NCBI GenBank assembly: GCA_951812925.1
Contig: OX638372.1
Coordinates: forward strand, 5,766,001-5,830,000
Direction: 5' to 3'
DNA: 64,000 nt
DNA from: Calliopum simillimum
Lineage: Eukaryota; Arthropoda; Insecta; Diptera; Lauxaniidae
Part shown: positions 45,300-55,855 of the stretch, piece by piece
Numbering within the stretch: the stretch's first letter is position 1
Layout: each line of letters starts with the position of its first letter
The notes under the pieces: model-generated
Databases searched by the model: none
Told to the model about the DNA's origin: nothing
The model's input: the letters and a program-made list of their open reading frames with translations, nothing else
Translations under genes and position numbers: made by a program

Positions 45300-45745
45300 T
45301 AGTGATGAGCAAAATAAGTCTCGGTCTTGCGTCTTGTTCCTGGTCTTGCTAATTTTGCGAGACCAAGACCAAGACGCTGATATTTTTGCAAGACCAAGAC
45401 TATAGCAGTCTTGGTCTTGCAAATGATAATCAACAAGACCAAAACTGCTTTTCAGTCTTGGAGATTTATAGTTAAAAGGTGTTTCACGCCCGTTTCGAAG
45501 ATAAAATCATCTCTCAATTTGAATTTTGGCATCTTAAAAACCCAACTGCTTTGGAAAAATATGGTTTTGAAACTTTGAATACTCAATATCTCTAGAAATT
45601 TTTTCAAGACCAAGACCTAATGCGCAAGATCAAGACCAAGACCAAGACTCGATATCAAAACCAAGACCAAGACCAAGACTCAATGTGCACAAACAAGACC
45701 AAGACCAAGACTGCTATTATCTTGGTCTTGGTTTGCTCATCACTA
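45300..45745 (-). mobile_element. hAT-type MITE, copy 4 (446 bp)
   Basis: TAGTGATGAGCAAA / TTTGCTCATCACTA termini. Flanking octamers CTGAGTTG (45292-45299) and CTGAGAAG (45746-45753) match at 6 of 8. Its centre runs opposite to copies 2 and 5. It is longer than copy 2 because one end holds extra AGACCAAGACC blocks. Confidence 0.85.
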
Positions 45746-45753
45746 CTGAGAAG

Positions 45754-47545
45754 CATGTTAACGACCTTATCCTTATTTTTAAATGTTTTTCATATGAAAC
45801 CCGGCCTTCTTTAAATCTCATTCACTAATCCGAAGGTCTCTTTTACACTTTTTTTTACGTCAACTGATCTTGGTGTGTTATTTGCTAGTTCTCTATAAGT
45901 AAGTATACATAGTAAAATCTGAAATCTCAAGCAATTAGTTAAGTTTTCTCATAAAAAATTTCTTAACAATAATTTCGACTAGCTTTTGACGAACTACAAC
46001 GAGTGGATACTTTCTATCTAAAAGAAAGAAAATAAAAAAAAGTTGCCCTAATTTATGTAGAAAATAAAGTTCTTGCACAAAAATGAAAGCAAGAGTTTTT
46101 ACATTAAAATACAAAAAGTAGGCACCACCTCAACATAATAATACTTATGATACTTTCCCCCCACAACTGCATAAACAAGTCCTTAGCCGACTAAACTCAA
46201 TTCACACAATTTGTAAGAATTTATTTTGAGAAAATGTGTCTGCAAAACATGCAACATTCTCACCTTTTGCTGAATCAAACCCTTCCCATGGCCCATGGTG
46301 GAGTTGGAGGTGGGGGAAAGAATACCATTACCATGCACACATAGCGAAGTCAGCATGAATAGAGTTGGATGCCAATTATGAATATTATAATAAGACGCCC
46401 GTATACGAAGAATATATTCATGGAGGCCAAGCACGCTGAGCCCATGATTTATATGGGAAAAACAGCGTTCATTCGTTCAATGTAAATTTTGTCTTCCTTA
46501 CGTTTAATACAATTTAATGCAGAAAAAGGTTTACAGAAAGGATGCGCTCGCTTGCTTTTCATGTAATGTATGCGAAGTGGTAAGCGCCATTGGTAGGCAG
46601 AGAAAGAATTGGTATTTTCCCACTTTGTAACAATAATAATAAAAATAAAGCAAACATTAAATGCTGAAAGGACGCGCGCCAAACAGATGGTTTCCTTCTG
46701 CTACGTACAACTGACACAAGTTTCTTCTTCTTCCTCTTCTTCGTGAGTTTGAGTTTCCTTTGCAACTTTCCACATTTTCTTGCTGTGCCTTTACAATGAT
46801 TTGCCGCCAAAAAATGCAAAAGGAAAGCATAACACAAGAGCCAATTTCCCGTTGAATGAATAACAAGGACGAAGTTAAAGGAGAAGGCGACATTTTTTCC
46901 ATTTTTTATTTTTTTTATTTTGTTATTGTATGAATGTGTGAGTGTGTGTGTGTGTTCATGCGAAAAAGGAATAAAATGCTTATGCTGTGCCGTGTTTGTA
47001 AAAGGAAATAAATAGAATCAAAAGGAAATACAGCGATTACATGTTGTATGCCGGTAGTAGTGGAATATCGTATTTTCTACTTCTTTTTCATCATCGTGTT
47101 ACTTCTTTCGCAATGTTAAATGTATATGTAATACAATACAATCATACACTCATGCTGAACTGCGTAAGTTCTCACTTATTTTCTTGTGTTTGTGTTTGTA
47201 TGGTTGAAAGGACTTTAATATGTTAAGTGGTAATTGTATAAATTTGCGATTTTAAATTGAAAGGAAATATGATATGAGTGGAAAGCACTTTTCGAAAAAG
47301 AAAATAATTGAATTAAAGTGGCTATTTGAAGACCTTGTGACTCTACGTGCCAGGAAATTGTGTAAGAAAATGTGACCGTTTCCTGGAAGTTAAGTAATTA
47401 ATTATAAGAAGATTATTGCATAAAACAGTTATTTGCAGTACTCTAATTACTTATTATCTTAAGTTTACTGTTATGAGCGCTCTTTTGACCTATTTAACAC
47501 GAAAAACAATGGCTTTGCACACCTTCTCACTTTTAGTTCAAATGG
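45754..47545. other. Non-coding DNA
   Basis: No supported exon. A CTTCTTCTTCCTCTTCTTC run near 46720 and GTGTGTGTG near 46940. Minus-strand ORFs at 46183-46902 lack splice or family evidence. Confidence 0.45.
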
Positions 47546-47830
47546 AGGTGTATACAGGGTGTATACTATATGGATACTATAATAAGTGTCCAGCACCGTA
47601 GATAAAACTCTGGTCAATTAAGGTGCCCAGGAAACCTTAGTGAAAGACTATAATAAGTCTTCCTGGTTGCTACGTACACTATGTGGATACAATAAAAAGT
47701 GTCCAGTGCAGTAGGATAATGTCTCTGGTCACTTAAGGAAGCCTTTGTGGCAACTACATGTAACAAACTACCATAGGACTACAGATACTATAAGGATACT
47801 ATAAAAAGTGTCCAGCTCATTAGAATCGGG
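47546..47830 (+). repeat. ~110-bp tandem repeat, three units
   Basis: ACTATATGGATACTATAATAAGTGTCCAG (about 47565) recurs at about 47678 and 47786, with CTCTGGTCA.TTAAGG following the first two. Spacing is about 108-113 bp. Confidence 0.75.
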
Positions 47831-48081
47831 ACTTGGTTTAGATTATACAGAACCAACTTCCTGAATTGATATGCCCGTCTAAAGAAATCAAAGATAAAAC
47901 GAGGGCATATAGATTGATAACATTTTGCTCTAGTGATGAGCAAACCAAGACCAAGACCATAGTAGTCTTCATCTTGATCTTGTTCTTGCACATTGAGTCT
48001 TGGTCTTGGTTTTGATATTGAATCTTGGACTTGGTCTTGGTCTTGAAAAAATTTCAGAGATATAGAGTAATCAAAACCATA

Positions 48082-48972
48082 TTGGGTGTACAACTTAAAA
48101 ACCGGAATTTTTTAGCGAAGTTTGATGCTTTATTGTGGAAAAATGTTACAATATATTTTATTCAAAGTATTGTCCATTGGAAGCTACAACATTTCCCCAT
48201 CTTTCAGGCAATTTATGAATTCCATCCCAAAAAAATTGCGCCGGCTTGGCGGCCAAAAATGAATCGAGCTAATTTTCGATATCTTGAACTTAAGTGAAGC
48301 GTATTCCTGATAGGGCATTCTGCATCGATCGGAACAAATGGTGGTCTGATGGTGCAAGGTCTGGGCTATAAAGCGGGTGAGGCAAAATTTCCCATCCGTT
48401 GTTTTCCAGGAAATGTTTGACTAGGGCAGCAATATGTGGACGAGCTTTATCGTGGTGGAAAATGATTTACTCATGTCTGGTCGCATACGTTGGCCGCTCT
48501 GCCTGGATTTTCTGCTTCAATTGGATCAATTGTTGACGATAGAATTGAGCATTAATGGTTTGGCCACCTGGCAACAGCTCATAATGGATCACACCTAGCT
48601 GGTCCTGACCAGGACGTTCTTTGTCTTCGACATCAAAATAACCACCTTTAAACCACTCACGACAGCTTGATTCAGCTGGAGCATAGTCCCCATAAACTTC
48701 TACAAGAATGAGATGACTTTCGGCAGCTGTTTTCTTTGCAAAAAAATGACCCACTAGAACCCCCCGCAAATGCTGTCTTTTTCTCCAATTTTCGAAGTTA
48801 TTCATCGTGAAAAATAATAATGATGCACACAAGATAAAATTGTTTTGTTCACTGATTTTGACAGCTGTCAAATGTACCTTCAAAATGACATATATATAAA
48901 GTTCGAGCTTTCACGATATTTGTTAGTACGGACATCCACCGTCAAATTCCGGTTTTTAAGTTGTACACCCAA
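48082..48972 (-). mobile_element. Internally deleted mariner (891 bp)
   Basis: TTGGGTGTACAACTTAAAAA...CCGGAATTT at 48082 and its perfect inverse ending at 48972 (29-bp TIRs), flanked by TA (48080-48081 and 48973-48974). Full mariners are about 1.3 kb, so about 0.4 kb is missing from the middle of the transposase. The TIR resembles the Mos1/mauritiana type (GGTGTACAA). Confidence 0.92.
48158..48805 (-). pseudogene. mariner transposase pseudogene, internal deletion and stops
   Basis: A cut-and-paste transposase relic of the mariner branch of Tc1/mariner. The minus-strand start is at 48805 (MNNFENWRKRQHLRGVLVGH). The N-terminal helix-turn-helix region (...FKGGYFDVEDKERPGQDQ) is joined directly to the middle region (LGVIHYELLPGGQTINAQFY). 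About 130 codons, including the second HTH half and the first catalytic Asp, are missing compared with the usual 345 residues. The deletion is in frame (216 codons remain, counting the stop at 48158). Downstream the reading frame gives HHDKARPH (second Asp), LYSPDLAPSDHHLFRSMQ (third Asp, D34D type) and LPERWGNVV..NGQYFE. Stops interrupt at 48467-48469 and at about 48290 and 48270. Not active, but the termini are intact. Confidence 0.92.
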
Positions 48973-49204
48973 TATTTTTTAAACTAGTTGGGTTTTTAAG
49001 ATGCCAAAATTCAAATCGAGAGATGATCTTATCTTCAAAACGTGCGTGAAACAACTTTTAACTATAAATTAGCAAGACTGAAAGGCAGTCTTGGTCTTGA
49101 CAATTATCGTGAGCAAAAATATCAGCATCTTGGTCTTGGTCTCGTAAAATTACCAAGAACAAGACGCAAGACCAAGACTAAATTTGCTCATCACTATTTT
49201 GCTC

Positions 49205-50285
49205 ACAGGTTATTTCTTCAACTAAACCACATGACATTAAAAATATATGAGATTGAGATATACATTTTTCCTACTAAAATCTTGGTCATTCTCGAACTAA
49301 AAATCCAAATTTAATAATGCTTTAAAGGAAATGCCATCAATGCTTTATTTGATTTGTAGCCATAAGTATTGCTATGAGCTTTTATCCATGATACAAACAC
49401 TTCTATTAAGTTTACTTAAAAGAGCATGTAAATTCCGTATTAAACGATACACTTCATTATGCAGCACACTTAATTAACCTTGAACTTTGTATCCCCCATA
49501 TGAAAAGTAAACAAATTTTTATCTTTGCACACTTTTATTAAAGCGATTAATTAAAAACTGTCTGGTCATTTTGTCAGTTCGTCGTCAAAAGTTTTTATGT
49601 TGCTAATTTTTGGCATATCTGAAAATCCATAAAAGTCCCACGCACCATTCACATTTTTGAGTAAAATTTCAATTATTCACGTCCAATTTAACAAATCACT
49701 AGAGCTACGTTCATAATTGAAGCAACAGTTGAAGGGTTCAACATTCAACACGGGGGACAAAGGATGTGTAGGGTCAAAGTTTATGAGTTTGAGGGTCTTT
49801 AAATGCTTGCCTTGAAACACGACAACAAAAAGCACTTAAAAAAGAGGCGGGTGACTATTTGAGGGAAGAAAGCGTATAAACAAAGCAATTAACTTGTTTA
49901 ATTGCTTCATCAGTGCGAATAACAGAGAATGGAAAAGAAAATAAAACGAAATGGTCATAAAATGAAATAAAGTGAAGTTAAAACGCGACCGACGACAAAC
50001 AGAACAACAGAAATTAACGAAACACAACAGACCCAGAAGTACTGGTGGCGCTTCATTATGCAGAATCCAATTTCAGGTTAATTATGCAAAAGCGTGACCC
50101 ACAAATATACACATACTTGACGGGGTGGGAAAAGCGCTACAGGAATATCGGGAGAAAACTCAAAAAAGCCAATGGTATGGATGGTGATGAGATGATACCC
50201 AGCGAGAAGTAAACAAAAATTCTTTAATGTGAGAATGCAACAAGTTACCCATTAGGAGAAAGAGCAGTCAAATAGACATGATATT
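49205..50285. other. Non-coding DNA
   Basis: No exon or repeat boundary recognised. Confidence 0.5.
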
Positions 50286-51045
50286 AGGCCTCTTTGAGTG
50301 CCAGTAGGCCTGCTGTCTTCCCTTTTTTCTCCCTTTCTTTTTTACACATGATGTCATTGGGTGCCAAGGCCTGGCAAACTCGCTTCTAAAAGAAGCAGAA
50401 AATTAGATCTTCTATGATAGCTTCTAATATGAAAGGACAGAAACAGGCATGCTGCCTTCCTTCTTTTTTCCCTTCTTTTTTACTCTTGTTGTCATTGGGA
50501 GCCAAGGCCTGGCACTCTCCCTTCTAAAAGAAGACAGCAAAGCAGGCCTGGCACTCACGCTTTCACAAAGAAGGCAGGAAAGCAGGCCTTCTATGAGCGC
50601 TTCTGATAAAAAAGAACAGAAACACGCATGCTGCCTTCCCTTCTTCCTTTTCTACACATAACACGCTTGCTTCTATGAAGAAGGCAGCAATGCAGACATA
50701 TTTTGATATTCGTTAACATCGACATTTAGTATATTGGATGTCATTGATAGCTACTCTATCGTAGAAATCCAAAATTATGTATCAAGCAAGAGATACTTAA
50801 ATAGTAGGTACTTTTATTAAATATATTGAGAGTTATATCTGAAAAAATCTACAAAAATAAAGCAATGCAGCCTTCTGTCATTGCTTCTATTAGGAAAGGA
50901 CATAAGCAGGTATGCTGCAATCCCTTCTTTCTGTATTTTTTTTTTTTTACACATGATGTTTTTGGGCACCAAGACATGACACGCCTGCTTCCACAAAGAA
51001 GGAGCAACGAAGGCCTTCTACGATCGCTTTAAATATGAAAAGACA
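50286..51045 (+). repeat. Diverged tandem repeat, GCATGCTGCCTTCCCTTCTTT units
   Basis: GC.TGCTG.CTTCCCTTCTTT heads at about 50307, 50447, 50627 and 50909. They are followed by ACACATGATGT.ATTGGG..CCAAGGCCTGGCA and CTTCTA.GA..GCTTCTA blocks. Spacing varies (140-280 bp) because a unique stretch separates the last two. Confidence 0.75.
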
Positions 51046-51745
51046 ATAGTATTTTTAGAGAATCTGTAGTAGTGAAAGAGTTAGGCGTTCTACTAGGCCT
51101 GACCTCAGAAAGCATCCGAGAATGTTTAAAGCAGGCAAGAAAGAAGGGATAATTATTAGCAGGCATTGAACAATCTCCGACTGGGTACCTAATAAACTTT
51201 TGGAAATACAACCATTGTTTGACTTTAGAATATCCCTTGTATCACCGACTTAAACATTTCGAATGACATTTTTGCTGCTAGAAAATTTGATTTTTAAATA
51301 GTATGGTGAATTATTTTGCCCTATGTTACCATTTAAAGCAAAATAGTTAGCCTAAAAGTATGCCAAAAATTCTTGGTAGCTACCTAGCCAAAATTGTAGC
51401 AAATTAAACTTCAGTGCACCCTGTGAGTGATGGAAAGAAAATGCGATTTGTGCCAAATACTACGCAGGAACCGAGCGAGTTTTACGAAAGCAATCAGAAG
51501 AAGCAAAGAGGCAAAGTAGTTTTGAGATTTTCCTCGAAAATTCCAATACTGCAACCAGCTAGTATGGTATAAGAGGCGATGCGCATGGTGATATATTTCA
51601 GTATTGGTTCGACTATAGTGCAACAAAGTTAAAGTATTGATATTCAAGAAATATAATACATCCATATTCTGAACTCCGATTTCGATCGTTTTGTTCTTTT
51701 TGGAAAGCCAGCCGCAACCTCAAAACTCCCATTGAGGATGAAACG
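51046..51745. other. Non-coding DNA with a short codon-like patch
   Basis: A plus-strand frame from about 51048 reads FRESVVVKELGVLLGLTSES then IRECLKQARKKG before a TAA at about 51148. It has no start, splice sites or family match, so it is not called. Confidence 0.4.
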
Positions 51746-52013
51746 GACGTTCTTTGTCAAACGTAACAAAGCTCTGCACAAAGTTCATGTTGATGGATTT
51801 AAATGATTAAAATGTTCATTAATCATCTCTTTTTAAAGGCCATTTTGGTTGATTATATTGTTCTTAAATGTTGTGTTTCAATCACTGGTGCCGCCATTTT
51901 AGAAATTTCCAAAAGGTCGCACTGGCTCATAAAGAAAGATGAATAATGACCATTTTAAGGCGAAGATCCATCAACGTAAATTTTGGGCAGAGCTTTGTGT
52001 GGCAAAGAACGAC
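51746..52013. mobile_element. MITE with ~50-bp TIRs (268 bp)
   Basis: CGTTCTTTG.CA.ACGTAACAAAGCTCTG and CA.GTTGATGGAT on the left pair with the right end at 51966-52013. AATGATTAAAATG/ATTAATCATCT and AAAGGCCATTTT lie inside. Non-coding. Confidence 0.75.
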
Positions 52014-52450
52014 CCACCTAGGTTAAGTATATAAAGAACACACGAAGAAGAATTATATTAACTCGAGATTTTTGATGTTCCAAGGGAAATCATTTAACTT
52101 GTTCTTCGTTAACCGGCTTATTGACAAGATTTAGTCACAATATCTACATTACCTTGAAACAGCTTATAAAGAATTCTCAAAATTTTTAGAAGAATAGCCC
52201 TGAAAGAGATTATCTCCGGACTTTCTGTATATCAGCACTTACAATAACAAAGAGCTAAACATCATTGCTAAAAATTCCTATTGGGTGCAAAATTTAAATA
52301 CAGTGGAAAAAATCAGAAAAATACGAAAATAATTAATGAGTGGGCTGGCGGCGCGCTCTATACAGAACAGCACCAAAAAAAAAAAAGTAGAATAAATGAT
52401 ACAAAAAAGAAATAAAAGGATCAACCATAATAAATTAGGCAATAATGTTA
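52014..52450 (-). other. Start of intron 1 of the minus-strand gene
   Basis: Lies directly downstream (minus strand) of the donor at 52451-52456. No second exon is seen to the left, so the intron is long or the remaining exons lie outside the window. Confidence 0.5.
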
Positions 52451-52456
52451 ACTTAC

Positions 52457-52667
52457 GGTTCGCCAAAATAAAATATGGCAACAGCGTTAACAGCAGCAGA
52501 AAAAGCCAACAGCAGCCAATATTTTGTGTTGTTGTTGCTGATGTTGTTGTGGAGCCAGGTGACTTTAAGTGACTTCGACTTGACGCAAAGTGGGCCAAGG
52601 TGCAGATGTTGTTGTTGTTGCTGTTTGTTTTCATTGTGGGTGCTGCCAACAACAATTTTCCCGCCAT
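52457..52667 (-). CDS. First coding exon of a secreted or membrane protein gene
   Basis: The ATG at 52667 has A at -3 and G at +4 (strong Kozak context). The exon encodes 70 residues plus one base: MAGKLLLAAPTMKTNSNNNN, a Ser/Thr-rich stretch (SPGSTTTSATTTQ), then a hydrophobic segment at residues 51-67 (GCCWLFLLLLTLLPYFILA). It ends C|GTAAGT, a perfect donor (52456-52451), in phase 1. The hydrophobic segment fits a late-placed signal peptide or signal anchor, so the product probably enters the secretory pathway. Long N-terminal extensions before the signal are common in fly developmental genes. The protein is not recognised. Frame and donor make it a strong exon call. The minus-strand core promoter about 1.07 kb upstream fits it, and an intron in the leader is possible (acceptor-like TCCGCTGTAG near 52840). 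Confidence 0.72.
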
Positions 52668-53733
52668 TATTTAATGGAATTTGTAATTTACGCACAGACC
52701 GCCGGCAGAGGAACACAAAAACAAACGAAAAAGATAGGACGCAACGGGCAACAGGCCACGCTCGCTATACACGGAAGCGAAAAAAGTTTGTGCTTAGTGG
52801 AACCGAAAAAACAAAATCCTTAAATCTACAGCGGACAGGATAAATTGTTACTTAAGTTTTTGTTTAAATCTAAAGCTTCAGGATATAACACACACACACG
52901 CACTCACGATTATATGCCAAAAACAACTGTGGATATAAGCAAAAGCGACATCAAACGCGTCGTTGCACCGGATGTTTTCGTTGAAGCGCAACCGGAAGTT
53001 ACGGTAAGTGGCGTTTAAAAATGTCGGCGTTACAGTGACGGAAAAGTTTTACACGTTGTTTAACATCAGCAAAAAGCACAAAATGTACGTTTTTATGAAA
53101 ACAGTAAAATATATATATAAATTTAACAAAATCCTCAAGTTTTAGATTAGTTAGGTGCAGTTAGGGAACAACACAAATCCACACACACGAAGTGAAAAAA
53201 AAAACACAGAATAAAAACATTCACTTCCTGTCAATGTCAAAAATAAAAACAATTCAAAATAACAAAATTTTGCAATTTTCTTTCCGTTGCTTTCGCGACA
53301 GACAAATTTTCAATTTTTTCGTTGTTTTCGCACACACACGCACGACAACGGCACACAATCAAAATACAATAACGGTTTTTCACAGGACTTTTACTCGCTT
53401 CACTGTTTACAGTTTCCACGACAGTTTTTTTATTTTGTTTTTATATTTTGGAATTTTTTTTTTGTTTTTTTCGATTTTTGAAAATTCTAAATTTTCTTTT
53501 AATTTTTTTTAAAAATTTTTCTTTTTGTCGAATTTATAAAAGCACGCGACACGCTTTTCCTTTAACTGTCTGTTGCTTAATGCACGTTTTTGATTTTGTT
53601 ATGATTTTACTTTTCGTATTTTTTTCGTTTTTTGTTTTGGTTTCGTTACACTTTATACGTTTTACTTATGAATTTTTTTCATATTTTTCGCTCTCATCCG
53701 GCATCCGTTCGACATGCGAGTGCACTTTCGAAT
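52668..53733 (-). other. Presumed 5' leader or leader intron of the minus-strand gene
   Basis: A-rich on the minus strand, typical of long fly leaders, from the Inr at 53733 to the ATG at 52667. It includes CA-rich runs near 52888 and 53332. The plus-strand exon 52914-53003 lies antisense within it. Confidence 0.45.
52914..53003 (+). CDS. Candidate first coding exon, plus strand
   Basis: ATG at 52914 opens 30 codons (MPKTTVDISKSDIKRVVAPD then VFVEAQPEVT), ending ACG|GTAAGT at 53003/53004 in phase 0. Composition is protein-like (mixed acidic/basic, no low complexity) and unlike the neighbouring repeats. The upstream 150 bp is A-rich on this strand, like a fly 5' leader. No signal peptide, so cytosolic or nuclear if real. 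No matching exon 2 is seen to the right. It overlaps the presumed leader of the minus-strand gene, so either the two genes are antisense and overlapping or one call is wrong. The product is not recognised. Confidence 0.5.
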
Positions 53734-53767
53734 GATTTCAATTTCATTCGGCACTCGTTGTTTTATA
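53702..53767 (-). promoter_or_regulatory. TATA/Inr/MTE/DPE-type core promoter, minus strand
   Basis: On the minus strand: TATAAAA (53767-53761), an Inr-like TCATT with A+1 at 53733, CATGTCGAAC at +18 to +27 (7 of 10 to the MTE consensus) and GGATG at +28 to +32 (53706-53702), a perfect match to the DPE consensus RGWYV. The TATA start at -34 is slightly far from the usual -30/-31. It points toward the exon at 52457-52667. Confidence 0.55.
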
Positions 53768-54013
53768 CTCTCGTATCAAACGTCGTTGCAACAGCAAGTG
53801 GCTGAGTGTCTGGTCGTGGCCCTTCGTCTGCTCTCGGTTTTGTTGCTTGAGAAGGAGGTGTTGTGTTGGTGGCGGTAACGGCTTCCTTCTACTGCTCTCT
53901 GTAGTTGTGGTCTCGATAATTTGCTTGGTAGCACCTCAAAATCTCCAGCGTCCATTTATATTTTTATGTTTATGTCTTATTATTTATTTTGTATTAAAAT
54001 TTGTCTAATTTCT
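53768..54013. other. Upstream region of the minus-strand promoter
   Basis: Locally GC-richer (GTGGCTGAGTGTCTGGTCGT and similar). Probably proximal regulatory DNA. No coding frame. Confidence 0.35.
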
Positions 54014-54092
54014 AATTTGACAGTTGTTTGTCGTTGTTGTTGTATGTACCAGCTGGTACGTACAACAACAACTGAACAACAACTGTCAAATT
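54014..54092. repeat. Near-perfect 79-bp palindrome (hairpin, no loop)
   Basis: TTTGACAGTTGTT at the left and AACAACTGTCAAA at the right. The arms of about 38 bp meet at TGTACCAGCTGGTAC (centre 54052/54053), with only a small offset in the middle of the arms. GTTGTTGTTGTA pairs with TACAACAACAAC. Confidence 0.88.
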
Positions 54093-54489
54093 TTTTGTGG
54101 TTGAGTTAACAGTGGCGTTGCTTTTAAGTTTCATTCAAAATATTTTTCTCCATCTCTCTTATACTTATCAAAAACTTTAAAAAGGATTTCTAAAAGGGCT
54201 TGCTTAGAATAAATAGTTTTGAGACCTAATTCGCACTTGATTCTAGAAAACTTCAGTGTAGAGAAGGTTGGTGTAAAATTTTTAATTTTTTAGAATTTCG
54301 CTTCTACAGCACCAAAATGTTCTCTTTGATGGTAACAAGCACTATGTAAAATTTGATCCATTTGAGAGAATATGTCATGCATCCCAAACTATTTTAAAAA
54401 CTGAAAAGCGGTCCTGAATATGAAAAAATTTTAGTGCTCACAAAATCTTATATCTCTACGCCTGCAGCTTCCCGAAATAAAAGACATGA
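54093..54489. other. Non-coding DNA
   Basis: Nothing recognised. Confidence 0.45.
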
Positions 54490-55855
54490 CAAAGTATGAT
54501 CACACCACTCCCCACGTGTTTTAAATAAAAAGTGCTTGCACCCAAAATGTCTTTTCGGGAAAATGTGTAGAATGACTCTAGGATGAAACATATATAGCCC
54601 TTTTTTCAAAGTGCACGGCACTTTTTGAAACCAGGACCGAAAAACCCATTTTTTAGCACGGGGCTGTATACTAAAACCAAAAAAAAAGTTTGACTAAAAC
54701 GGATACAAAAAAAGAGTATGCAGAAAGTTTTCTGCTAATCCGTAGATTAAAAACCGTAAACTGGAAAACCTTATCAAATATCGTTTACGAGATATTGCGT
54801 TTTTACAAAAAATTTTGTGTTTCTATTAAAAAATTTAATTTTTGCGTGCAAAAAAAAAATAATGATTAATATATAGAAGCAAAAATAGTCAGTTTTAATG
54901 AATCCTAATCTGGTCTTGAAATTGCTCTGTCACTTCTAAATTTTGAGATATTCTAACATGAAATTTTGGAATGCACGGTTTTTTCACCACTTTTGAGGTT
55001 ATATAACAGAACTAGTTAATTGTTCATCATAGAACTCAAAACAGTTTATAAAAGTACTATTTTTGTTCTTCTAAATTCACTTTGAGTTATGTCGATATCT
55101 TCATTCTTCTCCTAAATATCGTAAACTAAAAAAAATTCAAAAAATCCACAAAAGACGCCATTGGCAACATTGGTTGATTTATATAAAAAGTTGTTCAAAA
55201 TGATTTTATGTTTAAGAATGAAGAATGTTTCAGTAAGATGTAATTATTGTCACTTGTAATTTACCATAATCATTTTAAACAACTTTTTATATAAATCAAC
55301 CAATGTTGCCAATGGCGTCTTTTGTGCATTTTTTGAAATTTTTTTAGGTTACGATATTTCAGAGAAAAATAAAGATATCGATATAAATCAAAATGAGATT
55401 TGAAGAAAAAGAATAGTTCTTTTAAAAACCCTATCAAGTTTTATGATGAACAATTACCTGGACTTGCTATTTAGCCTCAAAAATGGTGAAAAAACTGTAC
55501 ATGTCAAAATTTCAGGTTAGAATATCTCAAAATTCAGAAGTGATAGAGCAATTTCAAGAACGGATTCAGATTTACCATCAAAAAATACATTACAACTGAT
55601 TACTTTTGTTTCTATATACTGATCATTAGATTTTTAGTACGCAAAAATTTAATTTTTTAATAGAAACTCCAAAAATTAAGTAAAAAGGCAAGATCTCGTA
55701 AACGATATTAGATATGGTTTTTCAGTTTATGATTTTTTAATCTACATTATACATTTTATCCAATAGTCACTCTACACATTTTCCCGAAAAAACATTTTGG
55801 GTGCAAGCACTTTTTATTTCAAACACGTGGGGAGAGGTGTGTGATGTCATAATCA
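54490..55855. mobile_element. Giant palindromic foldback (~1.37 kb)
   Basis: CCCCACGTGTTT.AAATAAAAAG, TGCTTGCACCCAAAATGT and TTCGGGAAAATGTGTAGA at the left pair with 55745-55840. The inner arms meet around a ~70-bp loop (CGCCATTGGCAACATTGGTT at 55160; the inverse at 55298). The left arm holds ~140 bp (about 54580-54740) that the right arm lacks. Non-coding. It belongs to the same structural class as 26285-27560, but with a different sequence. Confidence 0.85.

Larger units (their letters stand above)
47931..49196 (+). mobile_element. hAT-type MITE, copy 5, interrupted by mariner
   Basis: TAGTGATGAGCAAACC at the left and TTTGCTCATCACTA at the right. A perfect 8-bp duplication TTTTGCTC lies at 47923-47930 and 49197-49204. 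Removing the mariner plus one TA leaves about 373 bp, the size of copy 2. Confidence 0.9.

Noticed and set aside
48025..48297. Plus-strand ORF of 90 codons
   Set aside because: Antisense shadow of the mariner transposase pseudogene.
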